64,000 nt of DNA from Natrinema saccharevitans (GTDB taxonomy: Archaea; Halobacteriota; Halobacteria; Halobacteriales; Natrialbaceae). The notes under the pieces were generated by a model that saw only the letters and a program-made list of their open reading frames with translations, searched no databases and was not told the DNA's origin. The DNA lies in the NCBI RefSeq assembly GCF_001953745.1, contig NZ_LWLN01000001.1, positions 3,038,001 to 3,102,000 on the forward strand, written 5' to 3'. Below are positions 7,482-15,880 of the stretch, one piece after another. The stretch's first letter is position 1; each line of letters starts with the position of its first letter. The translations under genes and the position numbers were made by a program.

Positions 7482-8204
7482 GTGACTGCGGGGAACGCAC
7501 TCCAACCGGGATCGGCCCGCGCTCGGTCCGCCCACAAACCCAACGGTTTCGGAGTCACCGCGAGTGCCAGAACAGATGGCGCTCCCGCCTCGAGCGTCAA
7601 ACGACTGTTCCTCAACGGGGTCGTCATCACCATTCCGCTGGTCGCGACGCTGCTGGTCGTCTCGGTCGTCCTCGGGATTCTCTCGCCGGTGATCGCGGGG
7701 ATCACCTACGTCTGGTCCGACCAGCCCCCGGTGTCGGTGATTCAGGTCGCGACGCTCACGTCGGTGGTCGGCGTCTTCCTGCTGATCGGACTGGTCGCCG
7801 AATACACCCCCGGGACCTACCTCTCCAAGCAGGTCTACGCGACGATGGAGACGATTCCCGGCGTCAGCACCGTCTACGAGAGCGTCCGCCGAGCAGGCAA
7901 ACTGCTCGTCGAGGACGACTCCGTCCAGGACGTGAAACTCGTCGAGTTCCCCCACGAGGGCGCGTACATGCTCGGCTTTCTCACGGCTGCGACACCCCCC
8001 GTGGTCGAGACCAGCGCGGACGAGGACGAGATGGTGTCGCTGATAGTGCCGCTCGCGCCCAACCCCGCCACGAACGGTTACGTGATGCACATGCCCGCGG
8101 AGAAAGTCCACGAGGTGGACCTGACCGTCGAGGAGGCGTTCCGGTCGATCGCGACCCTCGGCGTGGCCGCCGATAGCCTCGGTCAGGCCGAGCACGGCGA
8201 CTGA
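7482..8204 (+). CDS. DUF502 family membrane protein
   Basis: The core starts RLFLNGVVITIPLVATLLVV (first membrane segment), followed by a second membrane segment (VATLTSVVGVFLLIGLVAEY), and then the typical soluble DUF502 region with ETIPGVSTVYESVRRAGKLL. Function is unknown; the family is found in bacteria, archaea and plants. The start is uncertain. No ATG lies in frame near the expected N-terminus; GTG at 7482 gives 240 residues with a 40-residue basic leader, whereas ATG at 7260 would overlap the minus-strand zinc-ribbon remnant. It is followed by mcm 86 bp downstream. Confidence 0.8.
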   Translation: MTAGNALQPGSARARSAHKPNGFGVTASARTDGAPASSVKRLFLNGVVITIPLVATLLVVSVVLGILSPVIAGITYVWSDQPPVSVIQVATLTSVVGVFLLIGLVAEYTPGTYLSKQVYATMETIPGVSTVYESVRRAGKLLVEDDSVQDVKLVEFPHEGAYMLGFLTAATPPVVETSADEDEMVSLIVPLAPNPATNGYVMHMPAEKVHEVDLTVEEAFRSIATLGVAADSLGQAEHGD

Positions 8205-8258
8205 GACGCGTGGGGCGACGTGATCACACGAAATCAGGTTCGCCCCGGTATACGACCA

Positions 8259-8265
8259 TTTATAC
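8259..8265 (+). promoter_or_regulatory. TATA-like box of mcm
   Basis: TTTATAC lies about 29 nt upstream of the mcm ATG, the spacing expected for a leaderless or very short 5' leader in haloarchaea. Confidence 0.6.
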
Positions 8266-8290
8266 CCGATGGCGGCCCTAGGAGCGTGCA

Positions 8291-10393
8291 ATGGCGCAAG
8301 CGGGAAACTCCGAACTCGTCGACTCTTTCGAGCAGTTCTTCCGGAACTACTACGACAACGAGATCAAGCAGCTTGCCCAGCAGTACCCCAACGAGCAGCG
8401 GTCGCTGCACGTCGACTGGCAGGACCTCTACCGGTTCGACCCCGACCTTGCCGACGACTTCATCAACCAGCCCGAACAGCTGCAACGGTACGCCGAGGAG
8501 GCCCTGCGGCTGTACGACCTCCCGATCGACGTGAGCCTCGGCCAGGCTCACGTCCGAGTGCGGAACCTTCCGGAGACGGAGTCGCCCGAGATTCGGGAGA
8601 TCCGCGCCCGCGACATGAACTCCCTCGTGCAAGTTCACGGCATCGTCCGCAAGGCCACCGACGTCCGCCCGAAGATCGAGGAAGCCGCCTTCGAGTGCCA
8701 GCTCTGTGGCACCCTCACGCGGGTCCCCCAGTCCAGCGGCGACTTCCAGGAACCCCACGAGTGTCAGGGCTGTGAACGACAGGGCCCCTTCCGCGTGAAC
8801 TTCGACCAGTCCGAGTTCGTCGACTCCCAGAAGCTCCGCGTGCAGGAGAGCCCCGAGGGGCTCCGCGGCGGGGAGACCCCGCAAGCGCTGGACGTCAACA
8901 TCGAAGACGACATCACCGGTGAGGTCACCCCCGGCGACCACGTCTCCGCGACCGGCGTCCTCCGCCTCGAGCAACAGGGCGACCAACAGGAGAAGTCGCC
9001 CGTCTTCGATTTCTACATGGAGGGCATGTCCGTCGAGATCGACGAAGAGCAGTTCGAGGACATGGACATCACCGGCGAGGACAAAGAGGAGATCGTCCGG
9101 CTCTCGAGTTCCGAGGACATCTACGAGAAGATGGTCGCCTCCATCGCTCCCTCGATCTACGGCTACGACCAGGAGAAGCTCTCGATGATCCTCCAGCTGT
9201 TCTCCGGCGTCACGAAGCAGTTGCCCGACGGCTCGCGAATCCGGGGCGACCTGCACATGCTTCTCATCGGTGATCCGGGTACCGGGAAGAGCCAGATGCT
9301 GGCATACATCGAGAACATCGCGCCCCGGGCCGTCTACACCTCCGGGAAAGGGTCGTCCTCGGCCGGTCTCACCGCCGCAGCCGTTCGCGACGACTTCGGC
9401 GACGGCCAGCAGTGGAGCCTCGAGGCCGGCGCGCTCGTCCTCGCCGATCAGGGGATCGCGGCCATCGACGAACTCGACAAGATGCGACCGGAAGACCGGT
9501 CGGCAATGCACGAGGCCTTAGAGCAACAGAAGATCTCCGTCTCGAAGGCCGGCATCAACGCCACGCTGAAGTCCCGGTGTTCGCTGCTCGGCGCGGCAAA
9601 CCCAAAGTACGGCCGATTCGACCAGTACGAACCGATCAGCGAGCAGATCGACCTCGAGCCGGCCCTGATCTCGCGGTTCGACCTGATCTTTACCGTGACG
9701 GACACGCCCGACGAGGAGAAAGACCGCAACCTCGCGGAACACATCATCACGACCAACTACGCGGGGGAGTTGACCACCCAGCGCGAGGAGATGAACCAAC
9801 TCGAGGTCAGCACCGACGAGATCGACGAGATGACCGACCAGGTCGATCCGGAGATCGACGCCGAACTCCTGCGCAAGTACGTCGCCTACGCCAAACAGAA
9901 CTGTCACCCGCGGATGACCGAGGCCGCCCGCAACGCGATCCGGGATTTCTACGTCGATCTGCGCTCGAAGGGGACCGACGAGGACGCCGCGGTGCCGGTC
10001 ACGGCCCGAAAGCTCGAGGCGCTCGTGCGGCTCTCGGAGGCCAGCGCCCGCGTGCGGCTCTCGGACACGGTCGAACAGGCGGACGCCGAACGGGTCATCG
10101 AGATCGTCCGCTCGTGTCTGCAGGATGTCGGCGTCGACCCCGAAACCGGCGAGTTCGACGCGGACATCGTCGAAGCCGGGACCTCGAAGTCCCAGCGCGA
10201 CCGGATCAAGAACCTCAAGCAGCTCATCGGGGACATCGAGGAAGAGTACGACGACGGCGCGCCGGTCGACATCGTCATGGAGCGGGCCGAGGAGATCGGC
10301 ATGGACCAGTCCAAAGCCGAACACGAGATCGACAAACTCAAACAGAAAGGCGAGGTCTACGAACCGAGTACGAATACGCTCCGGACGACGTGA
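8291..10393 (+). CDS. mcm: Minichromosome maintenance replicative DNA helicase
   Basis: The 700-residue protein is the hexameric replicative helicase that unwinds DNA ahead of the fork. The N-terminal domain has a zinc-binding pair CQLCGT and CQGCER at about residues 137 and 158. The AAA+ core carries Walker A GDPGTGKS near 327, Walker B AAIDELDKM and the arginine-finger region SRFDLIF. The C-terminal 60 residues form the winged-helix region. Length fits haloarchaeal MCM without an intein, which is common at this locus in other haloarchaea. It converges with tfb, with 86 bp between the stops. Confidence 0.97.
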   Translation: MAQAGNSELVDSFEQFFRNYYDNEIKQLAQQYPNEQRSLHVDWQDLYRFDPDLADDFINQPEQLQRYAEEALRLYDLPIDVSLGQAHVRVRNLPETESPEIREIRARDMNSLVQVHGIVRKATDVRPKIEEAAFECQLCGTLTRVPQSSGDFQEPHECQGCERQGPFRVNFDQSEFVDSQKLRVQESPEGLRGGETPQALDVNIEDDITGEVTPGDHVSATGVLRLEQQGDQQEKSPVFDFYMEGMSVEIDEEQFEDMDITGEDKEEIVRLSSSEDIYEKMVASIAPSIYGYDQEKLSMILQLFSGVTKQLPDGSRIRGDLHMLLIGDPGTGKSQMLAYIENIAPRAVYTSGKGSSSAGLTAAAVRDDFGDGQQWSLEAGALVLADQGIAAIDELDKMRPEDRSAMHEALEQQKISVSKAGINATLKSRCSLLGAANPKYGRFDQYEPISEQIDLEPALISRFDLIFTVTDTPDEEKDRNLAEHIITTNYAGELTTQREEMNQLEVSTDEIDEMTDQVDPEIDAELLRKYVAYAKQNCHPRMTEAARNAIRDFYVDLRSKGTDEDAAVPVTARKLEALVRLSEASARVRLSDTVEQADAERVIEIVRSCLQDVGVDPETGEFDADIVEAGTSKSQRDRIKNLKQLIGDIEEEYDDGAPVDIVMERAEEIGMDQSKAEHEIDKLKQKGEVYEPSTNTLRTT

Positions 10394-10479
10394 TCGAGAG
10401 GGGCCGCTGAACGGGACAAGACGCGTTTTTAGGCGTTCGAACGAGGTATCACTCGGAACCCAAAAACTGTTGCTGCCGG

Positions 10480-11406
10480 TCAGTCCGACGAAGCGGATAC
10501 CAGTTCGGCCGATCCGAGCTCCCTGAGATCGACGACGGTCGACCGGATCGTCACCGGCGCGACGTCGGCGACCTCGGCCGCAGTGGCCTGAGTGAGCGTG
10601 GGCCAATCCTCGCGTTCCCCGGCGGCTTTGTAGAGACAGGCCGCCGCGACGCCGCTTGGGTTTCGACCGCCGATCAGTCCCGCCTCGAGCAGGGTTTCGA
10701 CGTGGTCGCGGGCGCGTTGCTCGACGGCCGTTCCGACCTCGAGTTTCGAGGCGTATCGCGGCAGGTACTCGGCGGGGTCGATCGGCCCGGTCGGGAGCCC
10801 GAGTTCGCGGTTCAGCGCGTCGTAGGCGACGGAGAGTTCGTCGCCGTCGGCGCGGGCCGTATCGGCGATCTCGTCGGTCGTCCGGGCGATCGACCGGGTC
10901 CGGCAGGTCGCGTAGATGGCGGCGGCCGCGAACCCCTCGAGCGAGCGGCCCTGAAAGAGTCCCTCGGACTGTGCGGACTCGAAAAGGGCACAGGCCTGCT
11001 CCCTGGCCGACTCCGGCAAGGAGAGCGAGGCGGTAATCCGTCTGATTTCGGCGAACCCGTAGACCTGATTCCGTTCGACTTTCGAGGAGATTCGGGCGCG
11101 GTTGTGTTCCCTGCGGAGGCGAGCGATCTGTCGGCGCTTCCGGCCGGTCAGCCGGGAGCTGTATCCCGAATCGGATCCGGAGCCGTAGCCGATCTCCGTG
11201 GACAGTCCGCGATCGTGTCTCGAGCGGGTGAGCGGTGCGCCGGTCCGTCGTCGATCGGTGTCGTCGTCCTCGAAGGAGCGCCATTCCGGGCCGCGATCGA
11301 TCGAATCCTCGCCGGAGACGAGTCCGCAGTCTTCACACACGATTTCGGTACCTCTCTGCCGTAATCTGCCATCGCATTCGGGACAGACTGCAGCCGTATC
11401 TGCCAT
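10480..11406 (-). CDS. tfb: Transcription initiation factor IIB (TFB)
   Basis: This 308-residue protein recruits RNA polymerase to TBP-bound promoters. The N-terminal zinc ribbon is CPECDG and CEDCGL (about residues 8-30). The B-reader/linker region (GPEWRSFEDDD to GLSTEIGYG) follows, then two cyclin-like repeats, the first around residues 110-200 (ISRITASLSLP-like, here IRRITASLSLP) and the second around 210-300. Haloarchaea encode several TFBs with partly specialised promoters; which paralogue this is cannot be told here. The upstream region is AT-rich, with a TATA-like box about 45 nt from the ATG. Confidence 0.95.
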   Translation of the reverse strand: MADTAAVCPECDGRLRQRGTEIVCEDCGLVSGEDSIDRGPEWRSFEDDDTDRRRTGAPLTRSRHDRGLSTEIGYGSGSDSGYSSRLTGRKRRQIARLRREHNRARISSKVERNQVYGFAEIRRITASLSLPESAREQACALFESAQSEGLFQGRSLEGFAAAAIYATCRTRSIARTTDEIADTARADGDELSVAYDALNRELGLPTGPIDPAEYLPRYASKLEVGTAVEQRARDHVETLLEAGLIGGRNPSGVAAACLYKAAGEREDWPTLTQATAAEVADVAPVTIRSTVVDLRELGSAELVSASSD

Positions 11407-11446
11407 CGGTTATTTGTTCTCCCTACAACAGATTGACCACCCCTGA

Positions 11447-11456
11447 TATTTAAAAT
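11447..11456 (-). promoter_or_regulatory. TATA-like box of tfb
   Basis: On the minus strand, TTTTAAATATC lies about 45 nt upstream of the tfb ATG in a locally AT-rich stretch (11407-11480), implying a leader of about 15-20 nt. Confidence 0.5.
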
Positions 11457-11487
11457 GTAGGAACAGATAAATTAAAACAGGATCGAA

Positions 11488-11829
11488 TTAGAGCGTGGGT
11501 AACTTGGCCAGCAACGATGACGACGAAGCTGAATCGTCCTGGACCGAATTATTCCGGTCCGCCAGCAACCGTTCGTACTGGTCGATGACGGCCTGACGAC
11601 GGGTTTCGTTCATCGCAACGAGTCGCTCGAGCGCGGCGATCCGAACTCGGAGTCGGGTTCGTTCGATCCGAGCGGAGAGTGGCACGTCGTGGGGATCGGA
11701 ACGGGCCACGGACCCGTTCGGAGGACCGGACTGTCGGGGGTGGTGTCGGGCGGTCGGGGTAGGGTTAGTGAGACGAGTCCGTTCGTCGGCAGGGGCGACC
11801 GGAGTGAGGCCTCGTTGGTCGGCGGACAT
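11488..11829 (-). CDS. Hypothetical coiled-coil protein
   Basis: The C-terminal half, from IERTRLRVRIAALERLVAM through RQAVIDQYERLLADR, is a convincing amphipathic coiled coil; the first 45 residues are Pro/Thr/Arg-rich and may be untranslated. A shorter start is possible. It lies just upstream of tfb on the same strand, with an AT-rich promoter region between them, so it is probably a separate unit. No family is recognised. Confidence 0.55.
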   Translation of the reverse strand: MSADQRGLTPVAPADERTRLTNPTPTARHHPRQSGPPNGSVARSDPHDVPLSARIERTRLRVRIAALERLVAMNETRRQAVIDQYERLLADRNNSVQDDSASSSSLLAKLPTL

Positions 11830-11919
11830 GGCTCGCCTACGGGTTCGACGCTGGACCGGAGAAAGGTCAGTCAGTCGGCCGTCAGACGCGTCCGACGCCG
11901 GTCGTGCGTTCGGCCGACG

Positions 11920-13179
11920 TTACTCCTGAAGATGGTCGAGGACCCCCTCGGTGTCGGCCGGAACCGGTTCGGGTTCGCTCCCCGCTGCAGCGGCGGCGTC
12001 GGGGTCTTTGAGCAGGTGGCCGGTGGTCAGACAGGCGACGCGCTCGTCGTCGGAGACGACCCCCTCGTCGCGGAGCTTTCGCAGGCCGGCGACGGAGGCC
12101 GCGGAGGCCGGCTCGACGCCGATCCCTTCGGCGGCGATGTCCCGCTGGGCCTCGGTGATCTCCTCGTCGGAGACCGCGACCCCGGTCCCGCCGGTCTCCC
12201 GGATGCCGGGCAGTGCCTTCGGCGCGTTGACCGGGTTCCCGATCCGGATCGCGGTCGCGCGGGTCTCGACATCTTCCCAGCGGCGGATCTCGTCGGCCCC
12301 GTTCTCGATCGCTTCGACCATCGGCGCGGCCCCTTCAGCCTGCACGCCGGTCAGTTTCGGCACGTCGTCCTCGTCGAGCGCGCCCGCTTGGACGAGTTCG
12401 CGGAAGGCCTTGTACAGCGCCGACGTGTTGCCGGCGTTGCCGACCGGGAGGACGATCCGATCCGGGACGGTATCGTAGTCGGCGAGAAAGCCCTCGAGGA
12501 TCTCGAGGCCGATCGTCTTCTGGCCCTCGAGTCGGAAGGGGTTCAGCGAGTTCAGCAGGTAGGCCTCGCCCTGTCCCGCGAGTTCCTGGACGATGTCGAG
12601 ACAGGCGTCGAAGTTGCCGTCGACCTCGAGAATGCGGGCCCCGTGGAGACTTGCCTGTGCGATCTTGCCGGCCGCGACCTTGCCCGCGGGTAGCAGAACG
12701 AGCGTCTGCATCCCGCCGCGGGAGCCGTAGGCGGCCAGGGCGGCGCTGGTATTACCCGTCGAAGCACAGGCCAGTCGGCCGACGTCGAGTTCTTTCGCGA
12801 CCCGAACGCCGACGGTCATTCCGCGGTCCTTGAACGAGCCCGTGGGATTCATCCCCTCGTGTTTGATCCGCAGGGCCTCGATCCCGACGTCCCCCTCGAG
12901 GCGGGGGACCTCGTACAGCGGCGTCGCGCCCTCCTGGATCGAGACGCCGGCCTCGAACGGCAGGGCGTCGGCGTAGCGCCAGACCCCCTGTCCCTCGAAG
13001 TCGTCGAACGTCGGCAGATCGGCGTACCGAACCTCGAGGAGGCCGTCACAGTCGTCACAGGTGTAGCGAACGTCGTCGAACGGAGCGAAGGTTTCGCCGC
13101 ACTCGATGCACTCGAGCCAGACGCCGTCGTCGGCGTCGGCGGGCTGGTCGGGCTGCTCGGCCGAGAGACTGAGACTCAT
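11920..13179 (-). CDS. thrC: Threonine synthase
   Basis: It converts O-phosphohomoserine to threonine with pyridoxal phosphate. The N-terminus has a zinc-ribbon-like pair (CIECGE, CDDC) seen in archaeal ThrC. The PLP lysine lies in NPTGSFKDRGMT, the phosphate-binding loop in ACASTGNTSAALAAYG and a glycine-rich stretch in VGNAGNTSALYK. The ATG at 13179 (MSLSLSAEQ) was chosen over an upstream ATG because the 23-residue extension does not look like protein. Its 419 residues fit the family. A TrmB-like regulator lies 55 bp upstream on the same strand and may be cotranscribed. Confidence 0.95.
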   Translation of the reverse strand: MSLSLSAEQPDQPADADDGVWLECIECGETFAPFDDVRYTCDDCDGLLEVRYADLPTFDDFEGQGVWRYADALPFEAGVSIQEGATPLYEVPRLEGDVGIEALRIKHEGMNPTGSFKDRGMTVGVRVAKELDVGRLACASTGNTSAALAAYGSRGGMQTLVLLPAGKVAAGKIAQASLHGARILEVDGNFDACLDIVQELAGQGEAYLLNSLNPFRLEGQKTIGLEILEGFLADYDTVPDRIVLPVGNAGNTSALYKAFRELVQAGALDEDDVPKLTGVQAEGAAPMVEAIENGADEIRRWEDVETRATAIRIGNPVNAPKALPGIRETGGTGVAVSDEEITEAQRDIAAEGIGVEPASAASVAGLRKLRDEGVVSDDERVACLTTGHLLKDPDAAAAAGSEPEPVPADTEGVLDHLQE

Positions 13180-13234
13180 TGTCGGAGGGGAGGGCCGCAG
13201 GGGCAAAAAGTGGGTGGATTCCGCAGTGGGCAGC

Positions 13235-13618
13235 TCAGTCGGTCCCATCGTCGAACTCGTCGATCACGTCGTGGACCGTGGCGGTCCACGCGTCCAGCGC
13301 CTCGTGGAGCATCTCCTTGGCCTCGGGAAGCGACGTGGCCGTATACTGGTATATGTCGCCGCCACCGTCGAGCAGCCGCCGGTCCCGGCGCACGAGCCCG
13401 CGGTCCCGGAGCGTCGACAGCGACCGGTTGACCGTACTCCGGTCGCGCTCGAGGGACGCGGCCAGTTCCTCGATCGTACTCCCGGGTTGCTCACGCAGGA
13501 CGAGATACGCCCGCGTCTCGTGGTCTTCGATCCCGAATACGCAACTCATCACCTCCTCGAACGGCGGGTTCGATCGCTCCATCAGTTCCCCGAGACGGTG
13601 CTGTGGGGCGTCGGTCAT
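13235..13618 (-). CDS. TrmB-like winged helix-turn-helix transcriptional regulator
   Basis: The 127-residue protein starting MTDAPQHRLGELMER contains an N-terminal helical region, a winged helix (TRAYLVLREQPGSTIEELAA, then RDRSTVNRSLSTLRDRGLVRR) and a short C-terminal helix (PEAKEMLHEALDAWTATVHD). This is the short TrmB/ArsR-like form common in haloarchaea, without the sugar-binding domain. The start at 13618 is supported by the conserved-looking N-terminus; the upstream frame is Arg/Thr-rich filler. It is probably a DNA-binding regulator; its ligand and targets are unknown. Confidence 0.85.
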   Translation of the reverse strand: MTDAPQHRLGELMERSNPPFEEVMSCVFGIEDHETRAYLVLREQPGSTIEELAASLERDRSTVNRSLSTLRDRGLVRRDRRLLDGGGDIYQYTATSLPEAKEMLHEALDAWTATVHDVIDEFDDGTD

Positions 13619-13694
13619 ACGGCTTCGTACGGTCGAGAGCTTGAAAATACCGCCGGCAGCGTCCGGCGTCGACAGCCCGTCGTTGCCGGTCACG

Positions 13695-13940
13695 TCACGC
13701 GTCCGCTGCGTCCGCTGCGTACCCCATCTTCCGGATACAGGCCCGCATCTCCCGTTCGCTCTCGTGGCGGTGGAGTCGCGTCGGGGTATCGCAGTAGTAC
13801 ACCGAGCCGTCATAGCGCAGCGTCACCTCGTACTCGGTCTGTCCCGTCGTCGTGATCACGACCCGTCGTCCGTCTTCGATCGCGGCCATGATCGCGTCCG
13901 TCTCGAGTTCGCCTGCCGAGATTCGAAGCGGGGTCGACAT
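13695..13940 (-). CDS. Conserved small haloarchaeal protein
   Basis: From MSTPLRISAGELETDAIM the 81-residue product contains a compact alpha/beta pattern: EDGRRVVITTTGQTEYEVTL, VYYCDTPTRLHRH and EREMRACIRKMGY. The C-terminus AADAADA is encoded by a short tandem repeat (GCGTCCGCT units), which may vary between strains by slippage. No function can be assigned. Confidence 0.7.
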   Translation of the reverse strand: MSTPLRISAGELETDAIMAAIEDGRRVVITTTGQTEYEVTLRYDGSVYYCDTPTRLHRHESEREMRACIRKMGYAADAADA

Positions 13941-14051
13941 CGGCCTCTTCTGGGACGCCCGAGTCAATGAACCTTCGCGTCGCCGGGCGACTGTGCGCGA
14001 CCGGTGCCAGACCGAGATACCGCTACGTGTACCCTGTACGTATGATATTAC

Positions 14052-14519
14052 ATGGCATCAGAGATCGCCACCCGAACGGTCGACCGAACCGAAACGAGAC
14101 TCGAACCCTGGCAAGCCGGCACCGTCGGCGGTATCGCTGGCGCGATCGTCTTCGGCGCGATGATGGCGATGCAGACGCCCGGCGTTCTCGAGGGCGCAAT
14201 CCCAGCGCTGTACGGCCTCGAGGGCGGCCTCGCGGGGACGATTCTGCACGTCGCACACGGGGCCGTCCTCGGCGTCGCCTTCGCCGCCCTACTGGTCGCG
14301 ACGGGGCGATCCGACCCGGGACTCACGACCGGTGGCACCCTCGGACTCGGCTACGGCCTCGTCGTCTGGGCAGTCCTCGCGGTCGTCGTCATGCCGATCT
14401 GGCTCTCGACGGTCGGCTTCGCGATGGCACCCCCCGCCCCGAACGTCGCGGTCGAGAGCCTCGTCGGTCACGCCGCGTACGGGCTCGTCCTCGGCGTCGC
14501 GTACGCGCTGCTCGAGTGA
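14052..14519 (+). CDS. Multi-pass haloarchaeal membrane protein
   Basis: The 155-residue protein has a short polar N-terminus, then about four hydrophobic helices: AGTVGGIAGAIVFGAMMAM, GTILHVAHGAVLGVAFAALL, LGYGLVVWAVLAVVV and LVGHAAYGLVLGVAYALL. The repeated GxxxG-like and HxAxG motifs suggest tightly packed helices. It resembles uncharacterised haloarchaeal membrane proteins. Function unknown. A putative microprotein lies head-on downstream. Confidence 0.75.
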   Translation: MASEIATRTVDRTETRLEPWQAGTVGGIAGAIVFGAMMAMQTPGVLEGAIPALYGLEGGLAGTILHVAHGAVLGVAFAALLVATGRSDPGLTTGGTLGLGYGLVVWAVLAVVVMPIWLSTVGFAMAPPAPNVAVESLVGHAAYGLVLGVAYALLE

Positions 14520-14574
14520 GCGAGTCGCGAGAGAGGAGCGACTCCGCCTCCGGTCGGTCGCCGATACCCTCTCG

Positions 14575-14652
14575 CTACAACACGACCAGCGCGATCAGGG
14601 CCGCGGGCCCCGACAGCATGAGCAGCACCGCAAGCAGCAGTCTGAACGACAT
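14575..14652 (-). CDS. Putative 25-residue membrane microprotein
   Basis: The frame encodes MSFRLLLAVLLMLSGPAALI plus five further hydrophobic residues, a single short membrane helix. A TATA-like GTTATACC is centred about 29 nt upstream of the ATG, the usual haloarchaeal spacing. It is too short to assign to a family; the promoter spacing and clean hydrophobic pattern argue against chance. Confidence 0.35.
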   Translation of the reverse strand: MSFRLLLAVLLMLSGPAALIALVVL

Positions 14653-14802
14653 TGGTCGTTCCCCACGTCGATGAATTCTGGTATAACTGCTCCGGACTGT
14701 TCAGAAATAGGGAGTCTCTAGTGCAGTCGCTAACACGAAATTGGCCGAAGAAACGACGTGTTTCCTCGCCGCCAGCGGCCCGATCGAAGCGACAGGAGTC
14801 GC

Positions 14803-14850
14803 TGTTCGAGCAGCCAACTCAACAGCGCCTTCGTGGCCACCGTCTCCCGC
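14803..14850 (-). pseudogene. Decayed copy of the argF 3' end
   Basis: Read on the minus strand, this stretch encodes ATKALLSWLLEQ, matching the argF C-terminus AQKALLSWLLE, and the DNA is about 80% identical over 27 nt. It lies about 100 nt downstream of the intact argF stop. It has no start of its own and may be the remnant of a partial duplication or former insertion. The rest of 14653-14926 shows no gene. Confidence 0.4.
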
Positions 14851-14926
14851 TCGGTCAGCCACGCTGACCACTCGCACAAAAGTCCGGACCAAAAACCGAT
14901 CACTCACTCCGTTCGTGATCGATCGC

Positions 14927-15856
14927 CTACTCGAGCAGCCAGCTCAACAACGCTTTCTGTGCGTGCAGCCGGTTCTCGGCCTGGTCGAAGACGACCGAAC
15001 GACCGCCCTCGATGACATCGTCGGTGATCTCCTCGCCGCGGTGGGCGGGGAGACAGTGCATGACCGAGGCGTCGGGGGCGTTCTCGAGCAGGTCCGCGTT
15101 GACCTGGAAGCCCTCGAAGTCGTTCATCCGGACGTCGCGTTCGTCCTCCTGGCCCATCGAGATCCAGACGTCCGTGTAGATGACGTCGGCGTCGGTGGCG
15201 GCCTCGACGGGGTCGGTCGTGACCGTCGGCTCGCCGCCCAGCTCGCGGGCCCGCTCGAGGACGCCGTCGTCGACCTCGTATCCCTCGGGCGTCGCGATCG
15301 TCAGGTCCATGTCGGTCAGTGCGGCACCGAGCGCGAACGACTGGGCGACGTTGTTGCCGTCGCCGATCCAGGCCGCCGAGACGCCCTCGAAGCCGTCCTC
15401 GTGTTCGCGGATCGTCAATAGGTCCGCGAGCGTCTGGCAGGGGTGGGCGTCGTCGGTGAGGCCGTTGACGATCGGCACGGAGGAGTACTCCGCGAGCACC
15501 TCGACGTTCTCGTGTTTGAAGACGCGGGCCATCACGGCGTCGACGTACCGCGAGAGCGCACGCGAGGTGTCTTTCAGCGGTTCGCCGCGGCCGAGTTGGA
15601 TGTCGTCTTCCCCGAGGAAGATCGCGTGCCCGCCGAGTTGGGTCATGCCCGTCTCGAAGGAGACGCGGGTGCGGGTACTCGCCTTCTGGAAGAGCATCCC
15701 CAGCGTCTGTCCGGACAGGTCGGCGTGGTCGTCGCCGTCGTCGACGGCGCGTTTGTACTCGTCGGCCCTGTCTAGCACTGCGAGCAGTTCCGCCTCGGAG
15801 AGGTCGTCGACGTCGAGGAAGTGTCTCGGCTCCGTCTCGTTCGTTGCTGTTGTCAT
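14927..15856 (-). CDS. argF: Ornithine carbamoyltransferase
   Basis: It carbamoylates ornithine to citrulline. Visible signatures are the carbamoyl-phosphate loop FQKASTRTRVSFE, HPCQTLADLLTI in the second half of the catalytic core, the ornithine-loop segment SMGQEDERD, and MHCLPAHRGEEI with the catalytic cysteine. The 309 residues match the family. It is the last gene of the minus-strand arg cluster, 24 bp after argE. A short argF-like 3' fragment lies downstream. Confidence 0.97.
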   Translation of the reverse strand: MTTATNETEPRHFLDVDDLSEAELLAVLDRADEYKRAVDDGDDHADLSGQTLGMLFQKASTRTRVSFETGMTQLGGHAIFLGEDDIQLGRGEPLKDTSRALSRYVDAVMARVFKHENVEVLAEYSSVPIVNGLTDDAHPCQTLADLLTIREHEDGFEGVSAAWIGDGNNVAQSFALGAALTDMDLTIATPEGYEVDDGVLERARELGGEPTVTTDPVEAATDADVIYTDVWISMGQEDERDVRMNDFEGFQVNADLLENAPDASVMHCLPAHRGEEITDDVIEGGRSVVFDQAENRLHAQKALLSWLLE

Positions 15857-15880
15857 GGTATGATAGCTCGTCTGAAAATA

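Noticed and set aside
9518-11284. 588-codon minus-strand open frame overlapping mcm and tfb
   Set aside because: It is the complement and out-of-frame shadow of two well-identified genes and is Arg-rich.
13695-13730. Tandem GCGTCCGCT units as a regulatory repeat
   Set aside because: They lie in frame at the C-terminus of a small gene and encode Ala-Asp repeats; simple slippage explains them.
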